Origin: Gemmatimonadales bacterium UBA2982
GTDB lineage: Bacteria; Gemmatimonadota; Gemmatimonadetes; Longimicrobiales; Gaopeijiaceae
Direction: 5' to 3'
Length of the DNA: 64,000 nucleotides
Assembly: GCA_002347035.1 (NCBI GenBank)
Contig: DEAM01000020.1
Location: forward strand, 499-64,498
Under the pieces are notes generated by a model. That model was given only the letters and a program-made list of their open reading frames with translations. It was not told where the DNA came from and did not search any database. Shown here piece by piece: positions 16,720 to 25,156 of the stretch. Positions within the stretch are counted from its first letter, which is position 1, and every line of letters begins with the position of its first letter. A program made the position numbers and the translations under genes.

Positions 16720-19137
16720 ATGGTTTTCTGCCGCTCCCCCCGTTTTTTCGCAATAGCCTCCGTCGCTTTCATGGCAATAGCTGCGCCCACGCTCGCGGCG
16801 CAAGCAGGGTACAAGCTCCCACCTCAGGAGATCATCGACATTCTCGATGCACCGCAAGCACCCGGTGTGGAAGTGAGCCCGGATGGCAACTGGTTGGTAC
16901 TGAGTCATCGGCGCAGCATGCCCTCTCTAGCCGACATGTCCCAGCCGGTACTGCGCATTGGAGGGAGGAGGATAAACCCGGCCACCAACGGGCGGTTCAA
17001 CCCTAGCCTCACAACCGGCTTTTCCATCATGCGGGTCGCCGATGGCTCTCAAAGAAGGGTCGCGCTGCCCTATGAGGATGGTTGGGGCAGAGCATCGATT
17101 TCACCCAACGGCCAGAGCTTCTTCATGACTCGAGCGACTTCTCAGGGAACCGAACTCTGGGTGGGCAACCTCGAGTCCACAACCGCCCAGAGAATCTCAG
17201 ACGTTCAGCTTAACGCAGCACGAGGAACCGCCTGTACCTGGATGCCCGATTCACAGCAGTTGCTCTGTCACTTAGTAGACCCCTCGCGGGGGGACGCACC
17301 AGTAGCGCCTCTAGTGCCATCCGGTCCTATTATTCAGGAGACGATGGGCGTGATGGGAACGATCCGGACCTATCAGGATCTCCTCAAAACACCGTTTGAT
17401 ATAGTACAGTACGACTACTATATGACGTCTATTCCGACCCTCATCAATATCGATAATGGAGGCTCAACACAGATCGCAGAGCCCGCGATTTACGCCTCAT
17501 TCTCTCCTTCGCCTAGCGGAGAGTACTTCTTGGTCCGAGAGCGGATTAAGCCCTACTCCTACCTGGTCCCTGACGGTCGCTTTCCGGAGGATATTTCCAT
17601 CGTGACCCAAGACCGGCAAGTGATTCGTCAGCTGCCTGATAAGTCACTCCAAGAGGCGGTCCCTATAGGAGGAGTCTCTGTTGGGCCTCGCGATTTGGCT
17701 TGGATGGATAGTGAGCCACACACCATCACCTACCTTGAGGCTTTAGACGGAGGTGACCCTAATACGACAGTGGAACATCGTGATCGACTGATCCGATTGG
17801 AGCTTGAAGGAGCCCCCCGGGAGATGCTGCGGACGGAATATCGCTTTGCCGGTCTTTCGATATCCGACAGCGGTACCGGTTTCCTCTCTGAATACGATCA
17901 GCCGTCTCGAACCCGCCGCCTATGGCAGATGGCCATAGACGACACCTCCGATAAGAAACTCCTTTGGGAGAGAAACTCTGAAGATCGCTACGGAGACCCG
18001 GGAACGCCGCTGGCGATGGAAGACGACCAAGGTCACCGTCTCGTTCGCCAGAATGGAGACTGGATTTTCCTGACCGGAGATGGAGCCTCAGATCAAGGGG
18101 ATCGGCCTTTCCTCGATCGCTATAACATAGAGACCGGTGAGTCTGAAAGACTCTGGAGAGCGGGAACCGATAGTTATGAGATAATGGTCTCACCACTGGA
18201 CGATGAAATCACGCGCATCCTGACCCGGTTTGAATCCAAGGCCGAACCACCGAATTATTACGTTCTGGACCTAGGCAACGGCCAACGCACCGCCTTGACT
18301 CACTTTCCGGATCCACATCCCCAGCTCTCAGGCATTGAAAAAAGGTTTGTTACATACGAACGCAGCGATGGTGTTCAGCTGTCTGCCACTCTTTTACTGC
18401 CGCCGGATTACCAAGAAGGCCAGCGCCTTCCCGTGGTAGTTTGGGCCTACCCACGGGAGTATTCAAATGCTGCGGTGGCTGGGCAGGTTCGAGGTAACCC
18501 CAACCGCTTTACCAGAGTTGATGGCACTTCCCATCTGTTTTTTCTGACCCAGGGATATGCGGTATTCGATGCAGCTACGATGCCCATTGTCGGCGGGAAT
18601 TTGGCCAACGACACGTACGTGGAGCAACTTGTCGCATCCGGACAAGCGGCCGTGGACAAACTCGTAGATCTGGGAGTGGCAGATCGTGATCGTATCGGGA
18701 TCGGAGGTCATAGCTACGGGGCCTTTATGACGGCCAACATACTTGCCCACTCTGACGCGTATAGAGCAGGAATTGCCCGCAGCGGAGCTTATAATCGAAC
18801 CCTAACGCCCTTCGGCTTTCAGAACGAACGCAGAACCTACTGGGAGGCACCTGAAGTCTACTTCAACATGTCACCGTTCATGGCGGCTGATAAAGTAAAC
18901 GAACCCATTCTGATGCTTCATGGCGTGGCAGATAACAATTCAGGTACGTTCCCGATTCAATCCGAACGGATGTACGGTGCCCTCAAGGGTAATGGTGCTA
19001 CCGCACGCCTAATCATGTTGCCGAATGAGAGTCATGGTTACCGGGCCAGGGAGTCGGTAATGCATACCTTGGCTGAACAAGTGGAGTGGTTCGACACGTA
19101 TGTGAAGAACGCCGCGCCCAAAAGCCCTCTGTTCTAG
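16720..19137 (+). CDS. Exported S9-family prolyl oligopeptidase-like peptidase (805 aa)
   Basis: Signal peptide (MVFCRSPRFFAIASVAFMAI...LAAQ), a beta-propeller (about residues 40-540) and a C-terminal alpha/beta-hydrolase domain with catalytic Ser in GIGGHSYGAF, Asp in LHGVADNNSG and His in NESHGYRARES. Cleaves peptides, probably in the periplasm. The start at 16720 is supported by GGAG 8 nt upstream; the frame from 16648 has no signal peptide at its head. A diverged copy of its last 26 codons (including stop) lies at 23025-23103 behind the two transporter genes, evidence of duplication and decay at this locus. Confidence 0.92.
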   Translation: MVFCRSPRFFAIASVAFMAIAAPTLAAQAGYKLPPQEIIDILDAPQAPGVEVSPDGNWLVLSHRRSMPSLADMSQPVLRIGGRRINPATNGRFNPSLTTGFSIMRVADGSQRRVALPYEDGWGRASISPNGQSFFMTRATSQGTELWVGNLESTTAQRISDVQLNAARGTACTWMPDSQQLLCHLVDPSRGDAPVAPLVPSGPIIQETMGVMGTIRTYQDLLKTPFDIVQYDYYMTSIPTLINIDNGGSTQIAEPAIYASFSPSPSGEYFLVRERIKPYSYLVPDGRFPEDISIVTQDRQVIRQLPDKSLQEAVPIGGVSVGPRDLAWMDSEPHTITYLEALDGGDPNTTVEHRDRLIRLELEGAPREMLRTEYRFAGLSISDSGTGFLSEYDQPSRTRRLWQMAIDDTSDKKLLWERNSEDRYGDPGTPLAMEDDQGHRLVRQNGDWIFLTGDGASDQGDRPFLDRYNIETGESERLWRAGTDSYEIMVSPLDDEITRILTRFESKAEPPNYYVLDLGNGQRTALTHFPDPHPQLSGIEKRFVTYERSDGVQLSATLLLPPDYQEGQRLPVVVWAYPREYSNAAVAGQVRGNPNRFTRVDGTSHLFFLTQGYAVFDAATMPIVGGNLANDTYVEQLVASGQAAVDKLVDLGVADRDRIGIGGHSYGAFMTANILAHSDAYRAGIARSGAYNRTLTPFGFQNERRTYWEAPEVYFNMSPFMAADKVNEPILMLHGVADNNSGTFPIQSERMYGALKGNGATARLIMLPNESHGYRARESVMHTLAEQVEWFDTYVKNAAPKSPLF

Positions 19138-19314
19138 CCAGTCCGGAAGGGCCACAAGGCGGCTCTCTAGCGTTTGCTCTGTACCAACCTCTTTAAGTGT
19201 TAGAGCACCACTTACATTTATCGCTCTGTATCCGAGAGGTCGTCGGGGTAAAATTCGTTTTACACCGGCACATCTTTCAACATACCGCCAATACATGGAA
19301 CCCAGGGAGCACAA

Positions 19315-21090
19315 GTGACGCCGGCAATGGTCTTCGTACTAGCCTTAACGGTCTGTGCGTTGGTTCTGTTCGTCACAGAGAAGTTCTCCCCCGACATCGT
19401 GGCGATTCTCGTCCTGATCCTATTGCTAGTCTTCCGCGTGCTCACACCTGCGGAGGGGCTGGCTGGATTCGCCAACACCGCCACTGTCACAGTCGGGGCG
19501 ATGTTCGTACTCAGCGCCGGGATGTTCCGGAGCGGCGCGGTGAACTTCGTCAGCAAAGCGCTCGGAAGACTAGCGCGACACAGCCCGCCGCTGATGCTAT
19601 TCGCCCTGATGGTGGGCGTGGGCGTGTTGTCGTCGTTCCTGAACAATACCGCTGCAGTGGCGATCCTGATCCCCGTCGTGATCGTCGTGGCGCAGCGAGC
19701 GAAGACCAGCCCCTCAAAGCTGCTGATGCCTCTCTCCTTCGCTTCCATGTTCGGTGGCATGTGTACGGTGCTCGGCACATCGACCAACATCCTGGCGAGC
19801 TCGATTGCCGAGGAGGCAGGTCTCGGAGCTTTCGACATGTTCGAGTTCACCAAGCTGGGCGTCATTTTCTTCGGCGTCGGCGTCGCCTACATGATGACCA
19901 TAGGGAGAAGGCTCGTTCCTGATCGCCGCGGGCAGGGCGATTTGACGACGAGCTTCGGTTTGGGCGACTATCTGACCGACCTCGTATTGCAAACCGAATC
20001 GAAGTCGGTCGGCCATTCGCTGGCAGCGGCGCCGCTGGTGAAAGAGCTCAACATCGACGTTCTCCAGATCCTACGGGGTGAGGAAGCTCTACGGCCGACT
20101 CCCGAGACGGTCCTTCGCGAAGGTGACGTGCTTCGCATCCAGGGCGATCTGCGCACGATCAACGAACTGAAGGGCCGCACTGGAGTGACCTTTGGAATGG
20201 GTACGAAGTGGCGGGACGAGCACCTTCACTCCACGGATACGAGATTGGTTGAGGCCGTGGTGGGGCCCAGCTCACCGCTGGCCGGAACGTCCCTCGCGGA
20301 GTCACGTCTACGAGCAAACTACGGAGCCTCGGTTCTAGCGATCCGACAGCACGGAACAATCAGGCATAGTCAGTTCAAGAATATCGCACTGGTGCCGGGT
20401 GACGCGCTCCTCATCGACGTACCAAAAGACCAGATTGAGCACCTCACCCAGCAGCGTGTATTCTTGGTAGTCTCCAAAGCTGGCATCCCACGTTTTGACT
20501 GGCGCAAGGCCAGCAAGGCGGTGGCAATCGTGATGGCTGTCGTCGTCACCGCGGCAACAGGGCTACTGCCGATCGTGGCCGCAGCAGCTACCGGCGCCTT
20601 GATGATGGTGCTCAGCCGCTGCATCTCGATGGAGGAGGCTTACGGGGCGATCGAGTGGAACGTGCTCTTCCTGCTAGCTGGCATGCTTTCGCTGGGCGCT
20701 GCCATGGAAAAGACTGGAGCTTCGACAATGCTAGCGCGCGGGATGATCGACAGCGTGGGAGAGTTCGGCCCACTCGCACTAGTCGCTGCGTTCTTTGGCG
20801 CCACCATGCTATTGACGGAAGTAATGTCGAACAACGCTACCGTGGCGCTGCTACTCCCGATCGCGATCACCGCCGCACAAGCGATCGACGTAGACCCGCA
20901 TGCCTTTATGTTCGCCGTCGTTTTTGCAGCTTCGTCGAGCTTCATGACGCCGGTCGGCTATCAAACCAATACAATGATCTATGGGCCAGGCCAGTACCGA
21001 TTTAAGGACTTCGTTCGTGTAGGCGCCCCGCTCAACCTCATATTCTGGGCCCTGGGCACGCTCTTGATCCCCTGGTTCTGGCCTCTCTGA
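19315..21090 (+). CDS. SLC13/DASS-type permease with two RCK_C (TrkA-C) domains (591 aa)
   Basis: Inner-membrane anion:Na+ symporter-like protein. Two sets of membrane helices (about residues 1-190 and 395-590) flank two cytosolic TrkA-C domains (about 210-375), the layout of SLC13 permeases such as sulfate/dicarboxylate carriers. Signature stretches are SSFLNNTAAVAILIP, GTSTNILASS, MSNNATVALLLPIAIT and SSSFMTPVGYQTN. The start is GTG with GGGAG 6 nt upstream; Met5 (19327) is an alternative. Codon use looks more GC-rich than the flanking genes, a feature shared with the SulP gene downstream. The SulP neighbour favours an inorganic anion such as sulfate, but that is inference. Confidence 0.9.
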   Translation: MTPAMVFVLALTVCALVLFVTEKFSPDIVAILVLILLLVFRVLTPAEGLAGFANTATVTVGAMFVLSAGMFRSGAVNFVSKALGRLARHSPPLMLFALMVGVGVLSSFLNNTAAVAILIPVVIVVAQRAKTSPSKLLMPLSFASMFGGMCTVLGTSTNILASSIAEEAGLGAFDMFEFTKLGVIFFGVGVAYMMTIGRRLVPDRRGQGDLTTSFGLGDYLTDLVLQTESKSVGHSLAAAPLVKELNIDVLQILRGEEALRPTPETVLREGDVLRIQGDLRTINELKGRTGVTFGMGTKWRDEHLHSTDTRLVEAVVGPSSPLAGTSLAESRLRANYGASVLAIRQHGTIRHSQFKNIALVPGDALLIDVPKDQIEHLTQQRVFLVVSKAGIPRFDWRKASKAVAIVMAVVVTAATGLLPIVAAAATGALMMVLSRCISMEEAYGAIEWNVLFLLAGMLSLGAAMEKTGASTMLARGMIDSVGEFGPLALVAAFFGATMLLTEVMSNNATVALLLPIAITAAQAIDVDPHAFMFAVVFAASSSFMTPVGYQTNTMIYGPGQYRFKDFVRVGAPLNLIFWALGTLLIPWFWPL

Positions 21091-21263
21091 GCGAAACCAC
21101 CAGTAGCTCCGATGATCCCGATCTAGACTAGATTTCAACGTGGTTCGTCGCGGGGCTGCATTTGACGATGAGAATGAACGCAGGGCGGTTCACTCGCCTG
21201 ATGAATGCCCTGTGTTTCACTGGGATATGTGATGGCTGACAAAAAGCTCTCGAAGGCCTTGGC

Positions 21264-22766
21264 ATGAGTCTTGGCCCGAGACCCTCTTCGAAGGATATGA
21301 TCGCCGGCGTCGGGGTGGCGTTGATTCTGATCCCCCAGAGCATGGCGTACGCGGAATTGGCAGGCCTTCCAGCCCGTCACGGGCTGTTCGCCGCCGCATT
21401 GGGACCACTGGCTGCGGCCTTTTTCGCATCCTCACCCTATCTCCAGACAGGCCCCGTCGCCCTCACTGCCCTACTCACTCTGGGGGCGCTTGTCCCTGTA
21501 GCCGTTCCGGACTCGGCCGAGTACGTGGGGTTCGCTGCGCTCCTAGCCCTCGTGGTTGGGATCGTGCGTGTGCTGGTAGGGGCGCTGAGAGGCGGTTGGA
21601 TCTCCTACCTCATGTCGCGGCCGATGTTGGACGGGTTTGCGTCGGGCGCCGCGATCCTCATCATTTGCTCCCAGCTCCCGGGCGTATTCAGTGTCGAGGC
21701 GAGCGGGAACGGGGTCCTCAGCCGAGCCCTCTCAGCCATCCTTCATCCCTCAGATTGGGAACAAGCTTCCTCGCTCCTCGCGATCCTCACACTCCTAATC
21801 GTGATTGGGAGCCGACGGCTGAATCCGCTCGTTCCCGGGGTATTGATCGCGACGGTTGTGGGCCTATCGTTCTCTCTCGCGACGGATTACGGAGGGCCCC
21901 GGCTCGGCGATGTCGATGCGGGGCTTCCGAATCTCTCCCTCGCACTTCCGTGGGCGTCCCTTCCCGCTCTCATCCTTCCCGGTATCGTGATTGCGCTCGT
22001 GGGCTTCGCCGAGGCCGCTTCGATCTCAAGGATCTATGCGACCAAAGAGAGGATGCGGTGGAATCCGGACCAGGAATTCATCGGCCAAGGTGCCGCCAAT
22101 ATCGCAGCGGGCCTGTTCGGGGGGATTCCGGTTGGTGGATCCTTCTCTCGGAGCAGCCTGAACTACTTATCCGGTGCGCGCACTCGGTGGAGCGGACTGG
22201 TGACGGGCACGGTGGTCTTTGTTTTCCTGCCCTTCGCGCACCTGCTCGCGCCGCTCCCCCGCTCGGTTCTCAGCGCGATCGTCATCGCGGCGGTCGTTCC
22301 CCTGATTCGGGTACGTCTGTTGGTCTCACTTTGGAAAACATCCCTACCTCAAGCGATCGTGGGATGGCTCACCTTTTGTTTTACGATCATACTCTCCCCG
22401 CATGTCGAGCAGGCCGTGATTCTAGGCATCCTCGCGGCAGTTGCCGTCCATATTTGGCGGGAGCTTGAGCCGGGTGTGGAATTCTGGGTCGAAGGAGCCA
22501 CTTTGCATGTCAAGCCGAGCGGTGTCCTCTGGTTCGGTTCGGCGGATTTCCTCGAGGAGACCGTCGCGCGGCGCTTGGCCCTTGCTCCGGAGGCGGAACG
22601 ACTGATGATCCATCTTGATGGCCTCGGTCGAATCGACCTCACGGGTGCCCAGGTACTCCGCGAGCTCATGGACCAACTTCGAGAGGGGGGGCTCGATGTG
22701 GAGATAAAGGGGGTCCCGCCACACGCCATGCGTATTCTCAACGCGGTGATGGGTCGAATGGACTGA
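21264..22766 (+). CDS. SulP-family inorganic anion transporter with STAS domain (500 aa)
   Basis: SLC26/SulP carrier: the N-terminal consensus GVGVALILIPQSMAYAELAGLPARHGLFAAALGPL is followed by 10-12 membrane helices containing the QEFIGQGAANIAAGLFGGIPVGGSFSRS block, and a C-terminal STAS domain (about residues 405-500, LMIHLDGLGRIDLTGAQVLRELMDQL). Likely substrates are sulfate or bicarbonate. Only a weak ribosome site (GAAGG) precedes the ATG. Same strand and 173 bp after the SLC13 gene; both share GC-rich codon use that leaves long chance open frames, suggesting they arrived together. Confidence 0.93.
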   Translation: MSLGPRPSSKDMIAGVGVALILIPQSMAYAELAGLPARHGLFAAALGPLAAAFFASSPYLQTGPVALTALLTLGALVPVAVPDSAEYVGFAALLALVVGIVRVLVGALRGGWISYLMSRPMLDGFASGAAILIICSQLPGVFSVEASGNGVLSRALSAILHPSDWEQASSLLAILTLLIVIGSRRLNPLVPGVLIATVVGLSFSLATDYGGPRLGDVDAGLPNLSLALPWASLPALILPGIVIALVGFAEAASISRIYATKERMRWNPDQEFIGQGAANIAAGLFGGIPVGGSFSRSSLNYLSGARTRWSGLVTGTVVFVFLPFAHLLAPLPRSVLSAIVIAAVVPLIRVRLLVSLWKTSLPQAIVGWLTFCFTIILSPHVEQAVILGILAAVAVHIWRELEPGVEFWVEGATLHVKPSGVLWFGSADFLEETVARRLALAPEAERLMIHLDGLGRIDLTGAQVLRELMDQLREGGLDVEIKGVPPHAMRILNAVMGRMD

Positions 22767-22831
22767 GACTGATCATGTGAGAGAGCCTTGGGGCCCGGAG
22801 CCAACTCCGCTGCGATCACATTTCGGGGGTG

Positions 22832-22853
22832 GGAGCCGGCAAGACGCGGCTCC
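22832..22853 (+). other. 7-bp hairpin after the SulP gene
   Basis: GGAGCCG and CGGCTCC pair across an 8-nt loop, 66 bp after the SulP stop codon. No T-run follows, so a terminator role is uncertain. Confidence 0.4.
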
Positions 22854-22915
22854 GGCTCCACTCACAGGACCAGCCGTAGCGCCAATGCCGATGCGCAGCG
22901 GAACACGTCGATACA

Positions 22916-23020
22916 CTCCCCATCGCTATCACAACCGTGCACTCAATCGACGTGGACCCGAGTGCGTTCATATTCGCGTCGTCTTCTGATTTCATGTCAC
23001 CGCTTGGCTATCAAACGAAT
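22916..23020 (+). pseudogene. Remnant of SLC13 permease C-terminal part
   Basis: Thirty-five codons read LPIAITTVHSIDVDPSAFIF followed by ASSSDFMSPLGYQTN. This aligns with the intact permease at 20854-20970 (LPIAITAAQAIDVDPHAFMF...ASSSFMTPVGYQTN), with a net loss of four codons. Weaker similarity may extend about 30 bases further upstream. No start, no rest of the gene: a decayed copy. Confidence 0.75.
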
Positions 23021-23024
23021 TGCC

Positions 23025-23103
23025 AATGCATACCTTGACTGAACAAGTGAAGTGCTTCGATAGGTATGTGAAGAACACGGATCCTAGAAATATTCTGTTC
23101 TAG
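23025..23103 (+). pseudogene. Remnant of S9 peptidase C-terminus
   Basis: Reads MHTLTEQVKCFDRYVKNTDP then RNILF and a stop, matching the end of the S9 peptidase gene at 19059-19137 (MHTLAEQVEWFDTYVKNAAP...). By hand alignment 64 of 79 bases are identical without a gap, and weaker similarity continues past the stop. It directly follows the SLC13 remnant, so the piece is a mosaic of two gene ends. Confidence 0.78.
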
Positions 23104-23167
23104 CGCCCCGGCGGGGGCCTAGGGCGTCTCTAAATAACGCAGGATTCTTATGATTGAGGGAGACTTG

Positions 23168-24121
23168 ATGGCTATCCACGGATCTACATTCAACCCCCCA
23201 AAGAGCGCCTCGTCCATCCTTTCTCTGCTGCTCCTCTGTACGCTTCCCGCCATTGTATCCGGACAGGTGCTGGGACCAGAACACGGCACACTCGTCATCA
23301 GCGGTGGAGGCGAGACTACAAGCCATATTATCGACCGTTTCATCGAGCTGGCTGGTGGCCCAAACGCACCGATCGTGGTCGTTCCTACGTCCGGGCGTAA
23401 CGACGAGGACTATCACAACTTCTGCCCTTGCCTGCGCCGATTCCGTGAAGCTGGAGCAACGAACCTGAGTGTAATGCATACGCGAGACCGGGAGGTGGCA
23501 AACACCGATGTGTTTGTGGAATCATTGCGCCAGGCACGTGGGCTCTGGTTCAACGGTGGCAGCCACTGGCTTCATACCGACGCCTACCTCGATACGAAGG
23601 TCCACGAAGAACTTATTGCGCTGCTTGATCGGGGTGGAGTGATCGGGGGAGGTTCGGCAGGCGCCCACGTACAGGGCGAGATTATGAATGTGAGTCGGTC
23701 ACCCGAGCGAGAGTTCTCGGAGCGCAGGCTTCCGCGGGAGGACTGGCGCCGAGGATTTGGGTTCTTGCGCGGCGTAATCATTGACGTGCACGTCTTGGTC
23801 CGAAACAGGCAGTTCGACATGGTCGGTGTTATGAATGAGCATCCGGACATGCTCGGCATAGCCATAGATGAGAATACCGCCATCGTAGTTCGAGGCGACG
23901 AATTCGAGGTGATAGGTACGAGCTACGTGATCATCCACGACAATCAGCGAACGATCCCCCCCGACCCGCCTGAGACATGGCGTACAGTCGGCGGCCCGTT
24001 CTACTTCTTGAAGCCGGGAGACACGTACGATCTTCTGACAAGAGAGGCGTTCCGTCCCAGCATGACTCAAGAGCCTATCGCCCGAGTGGCTCCGGAAGCC
24101 GTGAGGGGTCCGGGACCCTAG
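23168..24121 (+). CDS. Exported cyanophycinase-like serine peptidase, family S51 (317 aa)
   Basis: Peptidase S51 fold. A signal peptide (SSILSLLLLCTLPAIVSGQ, about residues 14-33) precedes the catalytic domain. Visible motifs: GTLVISGGGETT, the GG turn in LWFNGGSHWL, the nucleophile elbow GGGSAGAHVQG (Ser), and IIDVHVLVRNRQFDMV...IDENTAIVV, the family's His/Arg block. GAGGGAG 7 nt upstream supports the ATG at 23168 rather than 23150. Cyanophycinase splits beta-Asp-Arg dipeptides; related S51 enzymes cut other Asp-containing peptides. No cyanophycin synthetase is nearby and the signal peptide argues for an external substrate. Confidence 0.87.
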   Translation: MAIHGSTFNPPKSASSILSLLLLCTLPAIVSGQVLGPEHGTLVISGGGETTSHIIDRFIELAGGPNAPIVVVPTSGRNDEDYHNFCPCLRRFREAGATNLSVMHTRDREVANTDVFVESLRQARGLWFNGGSHWLHTDAYLDTKVHEELIALLDRGGVIGGGSAGAHVQGEIMNVSRSPEREFSERRLPREDWRRGFGFLRGVIIDVHVLVRNRQFDMVGVMNEHPDMLGIAIDENTAIVVRGDEFEVIGTSYVIIHDNQRTIPPDPPETWRTVGGPFYFLKPGDTYDLLTREAFRPSMTQEPIARVAPEAVRGPGP

Positions 24122-24238
24122 GGCCTGACCCCTTCCAAAAGGTCTGTTAGTTACTAGAGGGCGAGTGCGGCACTGGGGTGACGGTTATTGGGAAAAGAGG
24201 CCTGTCTCAGTTACCAACTTACTTGCCCTTCGCCCACT

Positions 24239-24781
24239 TTAACTTGCCTCTGTCTCTCGCGTCTGGGCCATGCGCGCTTCTCGCTCCCGAGTGAGGTGCG
24301 GGACAATACCTAGCATCCGCTGGGCCAGCATGACTTGGCCGCGGTGATGCATCTCATGCTCCTTCACCGATAGGATCATCTCTAACCGGCTCTTGGGCGG
24401 CTGAGAAAATTCTGGTGGAAATGAGACGGTCTCAGCCAGGAACTCGTCGGAGACGCCATCGAGAAAGGTCGGCCATGTCTCGTCCTCGAGCATCGTGATC
24501 ACCTGGCTCTTCGTTCGGGGTTCCGCTTCTTTTGCCTCAAGCTCGGACATTATCGCTGGGAAGTCGAAGCCCACCATGCTGGATCGCTTTTCTACGGCGT
24601 GAATCTGATGCTGAAACCGATAGCTCAGCGCGATATGGGCCAGCAGCTTTTCGACGCTTCGGCAATCCGGCGTCGGGCGAAAGTCGTACTTGTCTTGTGG
24701 AATGTCTCGCGCCGCTTCCAGGGTGTTCTTTCGAACGGTGCGAAAGCTCTGCGCGAGTTCCTTGGATCCATAGTGGGCCAT
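24239..24781 (-). CDS. DinB-family four-helix protein (180 aa)
   Basis: Cytoplasmic DinB/YfiT-like four-helix bundle. The usual three metal-binding His positions are visible: LLAHIALSYRF near residue 49 and EHEMHHRGQVMLAQRMLG near 140-145. Start ATG at 24781 with AGGA 8 nt upstream. Members act as metal-dependent thiol (bacillithiol, mycothiol, glutathione) transferases or have no known reaction. A second, exported DinB protein lies at 41145. Downstream neighbour on the same strand is none within the window before the cyanophycinase gene on the other strand. Confidence 0.87.
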   Translation of the reverse strand: MAHYGSKELAQSFRTVRKNTLEAARDIPQDKYDFRPTPDCRSVEKLLAHIALSYRFQHQIHAVEKRSSMVGFDFPAIMSELEAKEAEPRTKSQVITMLEDETWPTFLDGVSDEFLAETVSFPPEFSQPPKSRLEMILSVKEHEMHHRGQVMLAQRMLGIVPHLTREREARMAQTRETEAS

Positions 24782-24813
24782 GCATTAATTCCTATTGGCG
24801 AAGAAACTAGGGG

Positions 24814-25156
24814 CTAGTCGCTGTCAGTTTCGAAAATTTGATCTGCCCGATATCTAACCTCACCCCATACAGATGGGCCGTCTAAAGTAATATCAAAGTC
24901 TTCGATGTAGTTGGGTCGCAGAGGAGAGTCATTCAAGGGCAGAGGCATTGCTGAACTGTAGCTCACTATAGCCTGAGATTGTTTACTGATTGCAAGACCC
25001 TCATCGTCCCAGAAATAGATATAAGTGCGACACGTCGAACTGTGTGATTCCCTCCATTTCGCACTCTGCCCCAAAGACACGGACATCTCCGAACACTAAG
25101 GGTTCGGCCTTAACATTAAATGCAAAAGCTTCTATGAGAGCCTCAGTAGCTCGCAT
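24814..25156 (-). pseudogene. Possible frameshifted small gene
   Basis: A frame from ATG at 25156 (overlapping the VOC stop by 14 bp) reads ATEALIEAFAFNVKAEPLVF...EGITQFDVSHLY and stops at a TGA near 25001. A second frame, continuing to 24814, reads YIYFWDDEGLAISKQSQAIV...EVRYRADQIFE. Removing one T at about 25022 would join them into FDVSHYIYFWDDEGLAIS, giving one protein of about 113 aa that resembles SnoaL/NTF2-like folds. I do not recognise the family firmly. It could be a real frameshift, a sequencing error, or chance. Confidence 0.4.

Noticed and set aside
19197..19922. 241-codon plus-strand frame across the start of the SLC13 gene
   Set aside because: Low-complexity Arg-rich product that overlaps the SLC13 gene in another frame; no motif and no convincing start.
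21596..22468. 290-codon open frame in another plus-strand frame within the SulP gene
   Set aside because: It lies wholly inside a well-supported SulP transporter; its product is Arg/Pro/Ser-rich without any recognisable motif, as expected for the shadow of GC-rich coding DNA.
22832..22853. Rho-independent terminator after the SulP gene
   Set aside because: Stem present but no T-run on either strand; listed only as a hairpin.
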